Positions 1 to 9,902 of a stretch of DNA of 64,000 nt are shown one piece after another. The notes beneath the pieces are model-generated. The model saw only the letters and a list, made by a program, of their open reading frames with translations, ran no database searches and was not told the DNA's origin. The first letter of the stretch is position 1. Each line of letters starts with the position of its first letter. Origin of the DNA: Conexibacter sp. SYSU D00693 (GTDB lineage Bacteria > Actinomycetota > Thermoleophilia > Solirubrobacterales > Solirubrobacteraceae). The DNA lies in assembly GCF_017084525.1 (NCBI RefSeq), contig NZ_CP070950.1, positions 3,906,001 through 3,970,000 on the forward strand. Direction: 5' to 3'. The position numbers and the translations under genes are program-made.

Positions 1-530
1 ACGCGCACCAGCGCGACGAGCAGGGCGAGCGCCACGACCTGCACCGCGAGGCCGGCCGGCGACGTGAGGCTGTCCCCGAGCGCCCGGCGCGCCGTGGCCT
101 CGTACGCCGTGGCCGCGCCGACGTACCCCGCGTAGCTCACGAGGCGCCCCGCGAAGAACGCGGCAGTGAGCGGCAGGAGCCGCACGCCCGAGAGCCCCGC
201 CGCCACGAAGAGCTGCGCCGAGGGCACGGGGGACAGGGCGAAGAGCGCGAGCCCGGCGAGCGCGCCGGCGCGGTGGGCGAGCAGCCGCTGGCGCAGGGCG
301 TCCATGCCCGCCACGCGCTCGGGCGCCAGCCGACCGCGCAGGCGTCGCGCACCCGTGGCCAGCAGCAGACGGCCGCACGCCGCCGCGACCGCTCCCACGG
401 CCACGGTCGCGGCCACCGGCGGGTCCAGCCACACCGTCAGGCCGACGAGGACCGCCCAGGTCGGAGGGCCGAACGCCGGGAGCAGGTTGACGGCGAAGAC
501 CACGGCGGCGGCGACGACCAGCTCCGGCAC
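1..530 (-). CDS. VTT/DedA-like membrane protein (partial)
   Basis: Integral membrane protein whose C-terminal end lies beyond the left edge; 176 residues are visible from a GTG at 530. Hydrophobic segments cover roughly residues 1-35, 40-58, 88-112, 118-145 and 158-176. The stretch LFALSPVPSAQLFVAAG (residues 96-112) followed by a GRLVSYAGY segment is the pattern I associate with VTT-domain (DedA/SNARE-associated or small-multidrug-export-like) proteins; what these proteins move is not settled. The gene runs divergently from the ABC exporter to its right. Other in-frame GTG codons lie further upstream (to about 595), so the start is uncertain. The family call rests on pattern recognition. Confidence 0.55.
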   Translation of the reverse strand, partial: MPELVVAAAVVFAVNLLPAFGPPTWAVLVGLTVWLDPPVAATVAVGAVAAACGRLLLATGARRLRGRLAPERVAGMDALRQRLLAHRAGALAGLALFALSPVPSAQLFVAAGLSGVRLLPLTAAFFAGRLVSYAGYVGAATAYEATARRALGDSLTSPAGLAVQVVALALLVALVR

Positions 531-637
531 CGAACCAGCATCCACGGCCGCCGGGACCGCCACATCCGTAGAGCGCCGCAGCGCGACCCGCACCGGGCAC
601 GGTGTCCGCGCGCGTCGCCAGCGACGAGGCTCGTCCC

Positions 638-1417
638 ATGCCGTCGTCCGTCACGGAGCTGTCCCCCTCCACCGCCCCGCGCGGTGGCGCGTCCGACCCC
701 GTCGTGCGGGGCACCGCGCTCGTGAAGCGCTTCGGCGCCGGAGCCACGGCGGTCGCCGCCCTGCGGGGCGTGGACATCGCCTTCGCCCGCGGCACGTTCA
801 CCGCGATCATGGGCCCGTCGGGCTCGGGCAAGTCGACGCTCCTGCACGTCCTCGCCGGCCTCGACCGGCCGACCTCGGGCAGCGTCGAGATCGCCGGCAC
901 GCGGCTGGAGGCGCTCGACGACCGCCACCTCACGCTCCTGCGACGCGAGCGCCTCGGCTTCGTGTTCCAGGCCTACAACCTCCTCCCGAACCTCACCGCG
1001 GAGCAGAACGTCGTGCTCCCCCTGCGGATCGGGGGCCGCACGGCCGATCCGGCGTGGCTCGAGGAGCTGCTGCAGGCCGTCGGGCTGCAGGACCGCCGCC
1101 ACCACCGCCCGGCGGAGCTGTCCGGCGGCCAGCAGCAGCGCGTCGCGGTGGCGCGCGCACTGGTGACCAGGCCGGCAGTCGTCTTCGCCGACGAGCCCAC
1201 CGGCAACCTCGACTCCGTCTCCAGCCGCGAGGTGCTCGCGCTCCTGCGCGACGCGGTCGACCGCCTCGGCCAGACGGTCGTCATGGTCACGCACGACCCG
1301 TCCGCGGCGGTCGTGGCCGACCGGGTCGTGTTCCTGGCCGACGGCCGCATCGCGGGCGAGCACGACCACCCGACGATCGACGTGGTCCTCGACCACCTGC
1401 GGACGCTCGCGTCGTGA
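638..1417 (+). CDS. ABC transporter ATP-binding protein (MacB/LolD type)
   Basis: Cytoplasmic ATPase that powers an FtsX-type exporter or lipoprotein/peptide-releasing complex. Walker [10 protein letters not shown] is at residues 59-67, followed by a Q-loop in [13 protein letters not shown], the signature [15 protein letters not shown], Walker [13 protein letters not shown] and the H-loop in VMVTHDP; all are intact. Length is 259 residues, normal for the family. I chose the ATG at 638 because GAGG lies 8 bp upstream; a GTG at 602 would add 12 low-complexity residues. The permease gene overlaps its stop codon (GTGA), so the two are translationally coupled. The substrate cannot be deduced. Confidence 0.9.
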   Translation: MPSSVTELSPSTAPRGGASDPVVRGTALVKRFGAGATAVAALRGVDIAFARGTFTAIMGPSGSGKSTLLHVLAGLDRPTSGSVEIAGTRLEALDDRHLTLLRRERLGFVFQAYNLLPNLTAEQNVVLPLRIGGRTADPAWLEELLQAVGLQDRRHHRPAELSGGQQQRVAVARALVTRPAVVFADEPTGNLDSVSSREVLALLRDAVDRLGQTVVMVTHDPSAAVVADRVVFLADGRIAGEHDHPTIDVVLDHLRTLAS

Positions 1418-3969
1418 TCCGCCTCGCCCTCAGCGGCCTCGCCGAGCGCCGGCTGCGCTCGGTGCTCACCGCCGTCTCGATCCTCCTCGGCGTGGCGATG
1501 GTCGCCGGCACCTACGTGCTGACCGACCAGCTGCGCGGGACGTTCACCGACATCACGGAGACCGCGTTCGAGGGCGTCGACGTCAGCATCCAGCCGCGCA
1601 CGTCGTTCGACTCGGCCTTCGGCGGCACCGCGGTGCTGCAGGACGACGTCGTGGCGCGGGCGGCCCGGGTCCCCGGCGTCGCGCGGGCCCAGGGCAGCCT
1701 GACCGAGCGCGGCAACGTCGTCGTGCACGGGAAGGTCATCGAGCCCCAGTACGCGCCGGCCCTGCTGCTCTCGGCCAGCGGCCCGCCGTTCGGCGCCGTC
1801 CATGCCGTGCGAGGGCGCCTTCCCCGCGCCTCCGGCGAGGTGGCGGTCAACCGCGCCGTCGCCGACGACGAGGGGCTTGCCGTGGGCGATGCGGTCGGCG
1901 TCACCACGCGCACCGGCCGGCGCACCGCACGGCTCGTGGGCGTCGTGGACTACGGCGAGGTCTCGTCGCTGGGCGGCGCGACGCTCGTCGTGGCGACCCT
2001 CGCCGACGTCCAGCGCTGGTCGCGCCGGGCGGGGCAGGTCACCGAGGTCTCCGTGGCGGTGGCGCCCGGGGTGTCGCCCGACGAGGTCGCACGGCGCATC
2101 CAGCGGGTCATGCCGCGGGACGCCGAGGTGCGCACCGGCCTGCGGGCCGCGTCCGAGGAGGGCCGCAAGGCCGCCGACTCCATCACCGGCTTCCTCACCC
2201 CGGCCATGCTGGCGTTCGCCGCGGTCGCGCTGGTCGTCGGGGGCTTCGTGATCTTCAACACCTTCCGGATCACCGTCGCCCAGCGCACGCGCGAGTTCGG
2301 GCTCCTGCGAGCCGTCGGAGCGACGCGCCGCCAGCTCCTGGGCGCCGTCGTCGTCGAGGCGCTCGTGCTCGGCGCAGCGGCGTCCGTCGCCGGCATCGGC
2401 CTCGGCGTCGGCCTCGCCGAGCTGGCGGGCCGGCTCTTCGAGAGCGCCTGGGGCATGCCCCACGGCGCGCTCGAGCTGCGCCCGCGCACGGTCGTGGCCG
2501 CGCTGGGCGTCGGCCTCGGGGTGACGCTGCTCTCGGCCATCGCGCCGGCGCTGCGCGCGACGCGCGTGCCGCCCATGGCCGCGCTGCGCCAGGACGCGGT
2601 CCCCGTCCACGCGCGCCACCCGCGGCTGCGCGCCGCCGTCACCGCCGCGGTGGCGCTCGGGGGGCTCGCGCTCGTGGCTCAGGGCCTGACGTCCGACGCC
2701 GCGGCGACCGACCGCCTGGCGTCGATGGGCATGGGCAGCATGCTGCTCTTCGCCGCCGCGGCCCTCGCGGCGCGCCACGTCGTGGGACCGCTCGTGCAGC
2801 TCGTCGGGCGCCCGCTGCGGCGCATGGGCGGCGGCACCGGCGAGCTGGCGGCCGAGAACGCGGCAGCCGACCCGTCGCGCACCGCGGTGACCGCCGCCAC
2901 GCTCCTGGTCGGCCTCGCGCTGGTCGTGTTCGTCGCCGTGCTCGCGCAGGGCCTGCGCGGATCGGTCTCCTCCGGCGTCGAGGACCGCCTGACCGGCGCG
3001 GCGCTCCTGGTCTCGAGCAGCAGCTCGACCACGCCGCTGCCCGACGGCGCCGCCGCCGCGGCGCAGGTGGCCGAGCCGGGACGGGTCATCCCGATGCACG
3101 TCGACCAGGTCGAGGTCGACGGCGCGCCCGTCAACCTGGTGACCGACGTCGTCAGCGGCGTCGACGGCCGGCGGTTCGCCGAGGTGTACCGGGCGCAGTG
3201 GCTGGAGGGCTCCGACGCGACGCTGCGCGACCTGGGGCCGGGGGAGGCGCTGGTGGAGGAGCAGTTCGCCAAGCAGCACCACCTGCGCGTCGGCCAGCGC
3301 TTCACCATCGAGACGTCGAGCGGGCGGCGGAGCACCGTGCGCGCCGTCGGACGCTACCGCGACCCCGCGGTGCTCCAGGGCATGGTCGTCGACGAGGCGA
3401 CGTTCGCCCGGGCCTCCGTGGCCGCGGACCCGTGGCTGCTCTACGTGCTCCTGCGCCCGGGTGAGGACCCCGACGTGGTCGACGCTCGCGTGACCGAGGC
3501 GCTCTCCGCCTTCCCGACCGCCGAGGTCCGGACCATGGACGAGTACCTGGACTTCGCGCTTGGCGAGGTGGACCAGATGGTCGTCCTGCTCTACGCGCTG
3601 CTGGCGATGAGCCTCCTGATCGCGGTGTTCGGCATCGCCAACAGCCTCTTCCTCGCCATCCACGAGCGCACCCACGAGCTCGGCCTGCTGCGCGCCGTCG
3701 GCGCCACGACCGGCCAGGTCCGCGCGCTCGTCCGGTTCGAGAGCGTGGTCATCGCGGCCATCGGCGGCGTCCTGGGCACCGCGGTCGGCGTGGCCCTCGC
3801 GTGGCTCACGACCATGGCGCTGCACGACTGGGGGCTGGGCTTCCACCTCCCGGTGGGCCAGTTGGCGCTGTGCCTCGCGCTCGGACTGGGCGTGGGCATC
3901 GTCGGCTCCGTGGCTCCGGCACGGCGCGCAGCGCGCGTCGACCTCCTCCGTGCGCTGACGGCGGAGTAG
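1414..3969 (+). CDS. ABC transporter permease, FtsX/MacB family
   Basis: 851-residue membrane permease paired with the preceding ATPase. An N-terminal membrane helix (about residues 13-35) is followed by a large extracytoplasmic domain, then a three-helix FtsX block near residues 260-390. The order repeats with a second extracytoplasmic domain and a C-terminal FtsX block (about 725-850). Both blocks contain the [11 protein letters not shown] / [11 protein letters not shown] coupling-helix motif typical of duplicated FtsX permeases. The start is the GTG at 1414 overlapping the ATPase stop. MacB-like systems export peptides or act on lipoproteins and envelope stress; which applies here is unknown. 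Confidence 0.88.
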   Translation: MIRLALSGLAERRLRSVLTAVSILLGVAMVAGTYVLTDQLRGTFTDITETAFEGVDVSIQPRTSFDSAFGGTAVLQDDVVARAARVPGVARAQGSLTERGNVVVHGKVIEPQYAPALLLSASGPPFGAVHAVRGRLPRASGEVAVNRAVADDEGLAVGDAVGVTTRTGRRTARLVGVVDYGEVSSLGGATLVVATLADVQRWSRRAGQVTEVSVAVAPGVSPDEVARRIQRVMPRDAEVRTGLRAASEEGRKAADSITGFLTPAMLAFAAVALVVGGFVIFNTFRITVAQRTREFGLLRAVGATRRQLLGAVVVEALVLGAAASVAGIGLGVGLAELAGRLFESAWGMPHGALELRPRTVVAALGVGLGVTLLSAIAPALRATRVPPMAALRQDAVPVHARHPRLRAAVTAAVALGGLALVAQGLTSDAAATDRLASMGMGSMLLFAAAALAARHVVGPLVQLVGRPLRRMGGGTGELAAENAAADPSRTAVTAATLLVGLALVVFVAVLAQGLRGSVSSGVEDRLTGAALLVSSSSSTTPLPDGAAAAAQVAEPGRVIPMHVDQVEVDGAPVNLVTDVVSGVDGRRFAEVYRAQWLEGSDATLRDLGPGEALVEEQFAKQHHLRVGQRFTIETSSGRRSTVRAVGRYRDPAVLQGMVVDEATFARASVAADPWLLYVLLRPGEDPDVVDARVTEALSAFPTAEVRTMDEYLDFALGEVDQMVVLLYALLAMSLLIAVFGIANSLFLAIHERTHELGLLRAVGATTGQVRALVRFESVVIAAIGGVLGTAVGVALAWLTTMALHDWGLGFHLPVGQLALCLALGLGVGIVGSVAPARRAARVDLLRALTAE

Positions 3970-3970
3970 C

Positions 3971-5281
3971 GTGGCCGCGCACGCGCGGCGTCGTCGCCAC
4001 GTCCCACAGGGACGCCACCTCCAGTTCCGCCTGGGCCGCCTGCGCCGGGCCGCCCGGCCGCCCGCGGGCGCCCTCGCGCTCCTCGCCGTGGTCGGTCCGG
4101 GCCTCCTCGCCGGGTTGTCGGACGACGATCCGGCCGGCATCACGACGTACTCGGTCCTGGGCGCCGAGCACGGCTACCGCCTGCTCTGGGTGCTCGTGGC
4201 GTCGACCGTGGCCCTGGTCGTCTTCCACGAGCTCGCCGTGCGCATCGGCGTCGTCACCGGCAAGGGCCTCCTCGAGCTGGTGCGGGCCCGCCACGGCCGC
4301 CGGGCCGCGCTCCTGGTCGCCGGCACGCTCGTCGTCGCGAACACGGCGACGATGGCCGCCGAGTTCGCCGGCGTGGCAGCCGCGGCCGACCTGCTCCACC
4401 TCGGCCCGCGCTGGGTCGCCGTGCCCGCGGCGGCCGTGCTCGTGACGGGGCTGGTGCTCGCGGAGTCGTTCCACCGCGTGGAGCACGTGCTGCTCCTGCT
4501 CAGTGCCGTCTTCGTCGCCTACGTCGTGGCGGGCGTGCTGGCCGAGCCCGACTGGGCGGCGGCGGGGCGCGGAGCGGTCGTCCCGTCGCTGCCCGGGACG
4601 AGTGACGGGCTGCTCGCCGTGACGGCGACGGTGGGCACGACGCTGGCCCCCTGGGGCCTGGCGTTCGTGCAGTCCTACGCCGTCGACAAGCGCCTCACGC
4701 CGGCGGACCTGCGCCTCGAGCGGGTCGACGTCGTCGCGGGCGCCGTGCTCACCGGCGTGATCGGGGCGTTCATCGTCATCGCCTGTGCCGCGACGCTGCA
4801 CGTCCAGGGCGTCGAGGTCGACGGCTTCCGCGACGCGGCGACGGCGCTCGAGCCGCTGGCGGGTCACCTCGCGGCGACGCTCTTCGGCGTGGGCATGCTG
4901 GGCGCGGCCCTGCTCGCCGCCTCCGTCGTCCCCCTCTCCACCGCGTACTCGGTGGCCGAGGCGGTGGGCTCGGAGGCGCGCCTGGACGACCGCCCGGCGC
5001 AGGCCCGGACGTTCTACGCGACGTTCGCGGCGACGGTCGCGGCCGGCGCCGGCGCCGTGCTCGTGCCCGGCGTCCCGCTCATCACCCTGCTCGTCCTCTC
5101 CCAGGCGCTCAACGCCGTCCTCCTGGTCGTGGTGCTCCCCGTCCTGCGGCGACTGGGCAGCGACCGCGCGCTCATGGGCGAGCACGCGCTCGGACGGGCG
5201 GGCAGGGCGGTGACCGCGCTGGTCCTCGTGGCGGTCGTCGGGTGCGTGGGGGCGCTCGGGGCGCTGACCCTCGCCGGCTGA
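3971..5281 (+). CDS. Nramp-family divalent metal transporter (divergent)
   Basis: 436-residue polytopic membrane protein with about eleven hydrophobic segments. The TM1 metal-site motif appears as DDDPAGI at residues 51-57, following GPGLLAGLS, where classic MntH has DPGN. At the TM6 site (about residues 222-228) the sequence reads TLAPWG where Mn/Fe transporters have a Met-Pro-His motif, so the soft-metal Met ligand is absent. It starts at a GTG one base after the upstream permease stop and may share that transcript. A strong bidirectional hairpin follows. Family membership is clear; the metal is not, and a harder ion such as magnesium is possible (inference from the missing Met). Confidence 0.85.
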   Translation: MAAHARRRRHVPQGRHLQFRLGRLRRAARPPAGALALLAVVGPGLLAGLSDDDPAGITTYSVLGAEHGYRLLWVLVASTVALVVFHELAVRIGVVTGKGLLELVRARHGRRAALLVAGTLVVANTATMAAEFAGVAAAADLLHLGPRWVAVPAAAVLVTGLVLAESFHRVEHVLLLLSAVFVAYVVAGVLAEPDWAAAGRGAVVPSLPGTSDGLLAVTATVGTTLAPWGLAFVQSYAVDKRLTPADLRLERVDVVAGAVLTGVIGAFIVIACAATLHVQGVEVDGFRDAATALEPLAGHLAATLFGVGMLGAALLAASVVPLSTAYSVAEAVGSEARLDDRPAQARTFYATFAATVAAGAGAVLVPGVPLITLLVLSQALNAVLLVVVLPVLRRLGSDRALMGEHALGRAGRAVTALVLVAVVGCVGALGALTLAG

Positions 5282-5313
5282 CTCACCGCGCCATGACCCG
5301 GGCCCGGACGCGA

Positions 5314-5346
5314 GACGGCCGCCGGGAGGGGGGCCCGGCGGCCGTC
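5314..5346. terminator. Bidirectional hairpin terminator
   Basis: Perfect 13-bp stem (5314-5326 paired with 5334-5346) around a seven-base loop, placed between the convergent stops of the Nramp gene (5281) and the flavodoxin-like gene (5375). There is no U-tract on either side, which is common for GC-rich actinomycete terminators. Confidence 0.75.
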
Positions 5347-5374
5347 GTGGCGGACTGCTGAGGTAGGAGGACGC

Positions 5375-5926
5375 TCAGCCCGCCGGCACGCGTGCCATCC
5401 GGCCCGCGAGCTCGGTGCCGACCTGGTCCAGTGCGACCCAGTCGGTGTACACGACGTCGTCGTGCACGTCGGTCGGCGCGCCGTGGTGGCGCGCGATGAG
5501 GCGCATGAGCACCCGTGTGGCGACGTCGTACTCGCGCCACTGCAGCGCCCCGGCGACGGCGTGGTGCTCGTCGGGCTTCCAGCCCGTGTCGATGAGGAAG
5601 TCCTCGATGAGGCGCCGGGTGGTGTCCCGCGAGTCGTCGGTGTCGTCCGCCGCCGTCAGGGACACCGACAGGAACGTCGAGGGTCGCGAGCTCAGCAGGG
5701 TGTGGTGGCGACGGACCCACTGCGTCATGGCGCGCTGGTGCTGACCGGCGTGCACGGAGGCCGCGACGACGTAGCCCTCGTAGGTGGACGGGTCCGGCAC
5801 GGTCTCGTGCTCGACGTCGGCGAGGTGGGCCTCGACGCCCTGACGCTCGAGCGCCTGGGCGACGCGCGTGGCGACGTCGCGGGTGTGGCCGTGCTTCGAG
5901 GCGAAGACGACGAGGGCGCGGGACAT
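5375..5926 (-). CDS. Flavodoxin-domain protein (HemG / protoporphyrinogen oxidase-like)
   Basis: 183-residue FMN-binding flavodoxin-fold protein. The N-terminal VVFASKHGHTRDVATRVA is the phosphate-binding loop of the flavodoxin family, and VVAASVHAGQHQ is the second FMN-contact loop as in HemG-like proteins. HemG uses menaquinone to oxidise protoporphyrinogen, including without oxygen; a general flavodoxin role is equally possible. I chose the ATG at 5926 because GAGGAG sits 6 bp upstream; the ATG at 5932 would overlap that site. It lies 29 bp downstream of the FAD oxidoreductase gene on the same strand and is probably co-transcribed. Confidence 0.78.
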   Translation of the reverse strand: MSRALVVFASKHGHTRDVATRVAQALERQGVEAHLADVEHETVPDPSTYEGYVVAASVHAGQHQRAMTQWVRRHHTLLSSRPSTFLSVSLTAADDTDDSRDTTRRLIEDFLIDTGWKPDEHHAVAGALQWREYDVATRVLMRLIARHHGAPTDVHDDVVYTDWVALDQVGTELAGRMARVPAG

Positions 5927-5955
5927 GGACATCTCCTCGGTGGGGCGGACGGGGC

Positions 5956-7170
5956 TCAGCGCAGCAGCTCGATGCCGCCGAGCGGATCGCCCTCGGCGTG
6001 GACGACGCGGACGTCGCGCTCGGCAGGGTCGTCGTGCAGCTCGGCGTGGGCGAGCCACGCGGCGACGTGCGGGGCGACGACCTTGGCGGGCGGCCACCAG
6101 AGCGGATGCCCGGCGGTCAGCGAGGCGTCCTCCGGCCGCTCGGGGCCGGTGCCGCTGCGCAGGAACAGCGAGTCGGCGCCGGTCAGGAGCTCGGCGCGCA
6201 GGACCGGGTCGAAGATGCGGTCGGGCTGGTCGGCGCCGGCGGCGCGGGCGATGTCCGCCGCCGCGACCTCCGCCAGCTGCGCGGCCACGCCGCCCTGCTT
6301 GATCGGGCAGGTCGTGCCGTCGCCCGCCGCCCACACGCCGTCGGCGCCGGTGACGCGGCCGTGGTCGTCGATCGGCACGAAGCCCTCGTCGTCCCAGGGC
6401 AGGCCGGGCAGCGCGCGACCGCGCAGGCGTCCGAGGACGACGACGCGCTGGGCCTCGTCGAGCACCTGCCCGGCGCCGTCGAGCACGCGCCGGCCGGCGA
6501 CGCCGGTGACGGTGGTGGCGGGGCGCACGTCGATGCCCGCCGCGGCGAGCCGGTCGGCGACCGCCGCCGAAGCCTCGCCGCCGAAGACCGCCAGCGGCGA
6601 CGGCTCGGGCGTGAAGATCGTCAGCGAGAGGTCGTCGAGGCACAGCGAGCTGGCGCGCTCGGCGAGCATCAGGGCGAGCTCGTAGAGCGGCAGCGGCCAT
6701 GTCGTGCCGCCCGGGACGACGAAGGCGACGTGCGTGGACCACCCGCCCTCGACGTCCTGGACGAGCCCGTGGACCGCCTCGACGTCCTGGGGACCGCGGA
6801 ACAGCAGCCCGCCCGTGAAGGGGGCGTCGGCGACGGCGCCGGTCGCCGCGAACAGCGCGTCGTACTCGAGGCGCGAGCCGCCGGAGAGGCGGATCACGCG
6901 CTCGCGGGTGTCGACGGAGAGCACCGCCGCCTGGACGAAGCGGGCACCATGCGCCTCGCACGCCGAGGCCAGCGACCACGCACGCGAGCCGGGCTGCGCG
7001 AAGGGCTGGCGGACGGACAGGGCGCGCAGGCGGAAGCTCGGGTCGGGGGAGACGAGCGTGACCTCCACGCGCGGGCCGGCCATGGCGGTCAGGGCGAGCA
7101 TGGCCTCGAGGCCGGCGACGCCGCCGCCGGCGATGACCACGCGATGCGGGGAGGACGGGAGATCGGGCAT
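5956..7170 (-). CDS. FAD-dependent NAD(P)H/quinone oxidoreductase-like protein
   Basis: 404-residue two-dinucleotide-domain flavoprotein. The FAD-binding GGGVAGLEAMLAL begins at residue 15, VVPGGTTWPLPLYELAL marks the middle, and a C-terminal AAGDGTTCPIKQGGVAAQ gives the second FAD contact. It resembles NDH-2/sulfide:quinone-reductase relatives, but the paired catalytic cysteines of SQR are not evident. It heads a two-gene unit with the flavodoxin-like gene. A second paralogue lies at 18399-19565, so the two bracket the arginine deiminase region. A -10 box TACCGT ends 6 bp before the ATG. The electron donor and acceptor are unknown. Confidence 0.82.
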   Translation of the reverse strand: MPDLPSSPHRVVIAGGGVAGLEAMLALTAMAGPRVEVTLVSPDPSFRLRALSVRQPFAQPGSRAWSLASACEAHGARFVQAAVLSVDTRERVIRLSGGSRLEYDALFAATGAVADAPFTGGLLFRGPQDVEAVHGLVQDVEGGWSTHVAFVVPGGTTWPLPLYELALMLAERASSLCLDDLSLTIFTPEPSPLAVFGGEASAAVADRLAAAGIDVRPATTVTGVAGRRVLDGAGQVLDEAQRVVVLGRLRGRALPGLPWDDEGFVPIDDHGRVTGADGVWAAGDGTTCPIKQGGVAAQLAEVAAADIARAAGADQPDRIFDPVLRAELLTGADSLFLRSGTGPERPEDASLTAGHPLWWPPAKVVAPHVAAWLAHAELHDDPAERDVRVVHAEGDPLGGIELLR

Positions 7171-7176
7171 GGGTCG

Positions 7177-7182
7177 ACGGTA
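7177..7182 (-). promoter_or_regulatory. -10 element of the FAD oxidoreductase gene
   Basis: Minus strand reads TACCGT with 6 bp to the ATG at 7170. The surrounding block ACCTACCGTCGA[C/G]CCATG is nearly identical to the one in front of the gene at 16161, suggesting the same promoter class and a leaderless transcript. Confidence 0.5.
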
Positions 7183-7269
7183 GGTCCGGGCCGGGGCGCC
7201 GGCGTCCGCACCATCCCCGCGATCCCCTCGGTAGTTGCTCCCGATCCGCGGGCCGCGTGCCCCCGCGCG

Positions 7270-7298
7270 TGGAGAGGCTGCGGCGCCGGAGGTACGAT
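7270..7298 (+). promoter_or_regulatory. Candidate promoter of the DosS-like kinase gene
   Basis: TGGAGA (7270-7275) and TACGAT (7293-7298) are 17 bp apart, with 7 bp from the -10 to the GTG start at 7306. This implies a leaderless mRNA; no well-spaced ribosome site is present. Confidence 0.5.
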
Positions 7299-7305
7299 CG
7301 ACGGC

Positions 7306-9042
7306 GTGTCGTCTCCCCCTGGCTCGACGCCGCCCGCGTCGTCCGCGGACGACGTGGCCGCGGCACATCCCGGACGAGCCCTCCCGGCCTCGGCGGAGGC
7401 CCTGCTCTCCGCTGCCCGCTCGATCGTCACCGAGCTCGACCTCGACGCCGTCCTGGAGCGCCTGCTCGACGCCGCCATCGACACGACCGGCGCGCGCTAC
7501 GCCGCGATCGGCGTGCTCGACGAGTCGCGCAGCAGCCTCGAGCGCTTCGTCACCCGCGGCATCCCGGAGGCCCAGGCGGCGCACATCGGGGACCTTCCCC
7601 GGGGCCGCGGGATCCTGGGCCTGCTCATCAAGGACGACCCCCGCCCGCTGCGGCTGTCGTCCGTCAGCCGTCACTCGCACTCCTACGGCTTCCCGCCCGG
7701 CCACCCGCCGATGGAGCGCTTCCTCGGCGTGCCGATCCTCATCCGCGGCGAGCCCTGGGGCAACCTGTACCTCACCGACAAGGTCGACGCCGAGTTCGAC
7801 GACGAGGACGAGCGCGCCGCGATGCTCCTGGCCGAGTGGGCGGCGGTCGCCGTCGACAACGCCCGCCAGTTCCAGCGCAGCGAGCGGCGACGGGTCGAGC
7901 TCGAGCGCGCCACGCAGACCCTCGAGGTCACGACGGAGATCGCCCGGGCGGTCGGCGGCGAGACCGACCTCGACAAGGTCCTCGAGCTCCTGGTCAAGCG
8001 GGCCCGCGCGCTCGTCGACGCCCGCGCCGTGGCGATCGCGCTCGTCGACGACGCCGACCTGGTGTTCGCCGCGGGCGCGGGGTTCTTCGACCAGGAGGCG
8101 GTGGGCACGCGCGCACCGCTCGACCGCAGCGTCCTCGCCCGCGCCATCAGCGGCCTGCGGCCGACGCGCAGCGACGACGTCGAGCTGCGCCGCCCGTGGG
8201 AGCGCAACGCCTTCGGCGAGGAGCACGCCGACACGCTGCTCGCCGTGCCGCTCGTCTCGAAGGGCCGGGCGCTGGGCGCGCTGCTGGCGGTCGACCGCAC
8301 CGACCCCGCGCTCGGCGGCTTCACCCCGGACGACGCCCGCCTGCTCGCCGCCTTCGGCGCCAGCGCCGCCACCGCGGTGGCCACCGCCCAGGCGGTGGCC
8401 GACGACCGCGTGCGCGAGGCGATCGGCGCCGGCGAGCGCGAGCGCACCCGGTGGGCCCGCGAACTGCACGACGAGACGCTGCAGGAGCTCGCGGCACTCG
8501 CGATCCACCTGACCTCCCTCAAGCGCCGGGACGACGTCCCGGCCATCAAGCAGGGCATCGACGTCGGCCTCGAGAAGGTCCAGGCGCAGATCACCTCGCT
8601 GCGCCGGCTCATCACCGACCTGCGGCCCGCCGACCTCGACGAGCTCGGGCTCGAGGCGGCGCTGCGCGCGCTCGCCGACCGCCACCGCGACCTGCCCGGC
8701 AGGGCGCCGGAGATCGCGCTCGACCTGCCGGCCGCGCCGTCGCTCGAGGGGCGCCTCGCCACCGAGATCGAGACGACGATCTACCGCCTGGCCCAGGAGG
8801 CGCTGGGCAACGTCGTCAAGCACGCCGGCGCGTCGCGGGTGGTCCTGCGCCTCGCCCACACCTCGGGCCGGGTCGAGCTCGAGGTGGCCGACGACGGCAG
8901 CGGCTTCGACCGCGAGCGACCGACGTCGGGCTTCGGGCTGGTCGGCATGCGCGAGCGCGCGGAGCTGCTGGGCGGGAGCTTCGAGCTCGCCACGAGCGAG
9001 GAGGGGACGCGGGTGCGCGCCGTCCTGCCGGCCCGCCGCTAG
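7306..9042 (+). CDS. DosS/DevS-like sensor histidine kinase (two GAF domains)
   Basis: 578-residue soluble sensor kinase. GAF 1 covers about residues 45-190 and GAF 2 about 210-360. The HisKA_3 dimerisation segment has the phospho-acceptor in ARELHDETLQEL (His388), and the ATPase domain has ALGNVVKHAGA and GFGLVGMRERAELLGG. GAF 1 contains GFPPGHPPMERFLGVPILIR and GNLYLTDK, the pattern of DosS/DosT GAF domains that bind heme and sense O2, NO or CO; His133 in that HPPM stretch is a candidate heme ligand, not proven. No membrane segment is present. Its likely partner is the NarL-type regulator at 13647. It ends convergently with arcC, sharing a CTAG. Confidence 0.85.
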   Translation: MSSPPGSTPPASSADDVAAAHPGRALPASAEALLSAARSIVTELDLDAVLERLLDAAIDTTGARYAAIGVLDESRSSLERFVTRGIPEAQAAHIGDLPRGRGILGLLIKDDPRPLRLSSVSRHSHSYGFPPGHPPMERFLGVPILIRGEPWGNLYLTDKVDAEFDDEDERAAMLLAEWAAVAVDNARQFQRSERRRVELERATQTLEVTTEIARAVGGETDLDKVLELLVKRARALVDARAVAIALVDDADLVFAAGAGFFDQEAVGTRAPLDRSVLARAISGLRPTRSDDVELRRPWERNAFGEEHADTLLAVPLVSKGRALGALLAVDRTDPALGGFTPDDARLLAAFGASAATAVATAQAVADDRVREAIGAGERERTRWARELHDETLQELAALAIHLTSLKRRDDVPAIKQGIDVGLEKVQAQITSLRRLITDLRPADLDELGLEAALRALADRHRDLPGRAPEIALDLPAAPSLEGRLATEIETTIYRLAQEALGNVVKHAGASRVVLRLAHTSGRVELEVADDGSGFDRERPTSGFGLVGMRERAELLGGSFELATSEEGTRVRAVLPARR

Positions 9043-9902
9043 CGCGGCGCCACGACGAGCTCGGGCACCACCTGCGTGCCGGAGGTCCCGCGCAGGAGCG
9101 CCCCCGCGTCCTCGAGCGCGCCGATGGCCGCCCGCCCGCCGGCCTGCGCGAAGCGCCGGGCCGCCTCGACCTTGGGCCCCATGGAGCCCGCAGGGAAGCG
9201 CTCGGCGTCGAGCATCGCCGGCGTCACCCGCTCCAGGCGGTGGCTGTCGGGCGTGCCCCAGTCCCCGTAGACGCCGTCGACGTCGGTGAGCAGCAGCAGC
9301 ACGTCCGCGCCCAGCCGGTCGGCCAGGAGCGCCGCCGCCAGGTCCTTGTCGACAACCGCTTCGACGCCGCGCAGCCGGCCGTCCTCGGCGCCGCGGGCGA
9401 CGGGCACGCCGCCGCCGCCGGCGCAGATCGGCAGGACCCCGTGGTGGAGCAGCGCACGGATCGCCGGCTCCTCAACGACCTCGAGCGGCTCGGGCGAGGC
9501 GACGAGGCGCCGGCGCCCGTTCGAGGAGGCGGGGCCGATGGGCTTGGTCGGCACGGCGAACGCCGGGTCGTCGAGGTCCACGAGGGTCTGGGTCAGCACC
9601 CCCGCGACCGGCTGGGCGACGACGTTGCCGAGCTCCTGGCACAGGAGGTAGCCGACCATCCCCTCGGACTCCGCGCCGACCACGTCGAGCGGCGAGGGCG
9701 CCACGTCGCGCAGCGCCGCCGCCTGGAGGGCGAGCAGACCGACCTGCGGCCCGTTGCCGTGCGTGACGACCAGCTCGTGGTCCCGGGCGACCTCGGCCAG
9801 CGCGAGCGCGGCCAGGGCGGCGTTGCGCCGCTGGGCCGCCACGCCGAGCGGCTCGCCGCGCCGCAGGAGCGCGTTGCCGCCCAGCGCGGCGACGACCCTC
9901 AT
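9039..9902 (-). CDS. arcC: Carbamate kinase
   Basis: 287-residue amino-acid-kinase-fold enzyme that makes ATP from carbamoyl phosphate and ADP, the energy-yielding last step of the arginine deiminase pathway. Family motifs are intact: ALGGNALL at the N-terminus, VTHGNGPQVG, CAGGGGVPVA, VVDKDLAAALLA and LLTDVDGVY. The ATG at 9902 overlaps the ornithine carbamoyltransferase stop (ATGA). Last gene of the arcD-arcA-argF/arcB-arcC operon. Its stop overlaps that of the convergent histidine kinase, leaving no room for a separate terminator. Confidence 0.95.
   Translation of the reverse strand: MRVVAALGGNALLRRGEPLGVAAQRRNAALAALALAEVARDHELVVTHGNGPQVGLLALQAAALRDVAPSPLDVVGAESEGMVGYLLCQELGNVVAQPVAGVLTQTLVDLDDPAFAVPTKPIGPASSNGRRRLVASPEPLEVVEEPAIRALLHHGVLPICAGGGGVPVARGAEDGRLRGVEAVVDKDLAAALLADRLGADVLLLLTDVDGVYGDWGTPDSHRLERVTPAMLDAERFPAGSMGPKVEAARRFAQAGGRAAIGALEDAGALLRGTSGTQVVPELVVAPR

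Noticed and set aside
973-4143. A 1056-codon open frame on the minus strand opposite the ABC exporter and Nramp genes
   Set aside because: Composition is dominated by Arg, Gly, Ala, His and Asp with no recognisable motif, and the plus strand encodes intact FtsX, ATPase and Nramp proteins. It is a side effect of very high GC content.
5998-7305. Plus-strand open frame running continuously into the DosS-like kinase
   Set aside because: The part before 7306 is the complement of the FAD oxidoreductase gene; kinase homology and a -10 element place the start at 7306.
7306-9042. Heme binding by GAF 1 of the kinase as an established fact
   Set aside because: Only the pattern around HPPM supports it; the exact ligand cannot be assigned without an alignment, so it is kept as a hypothesis.
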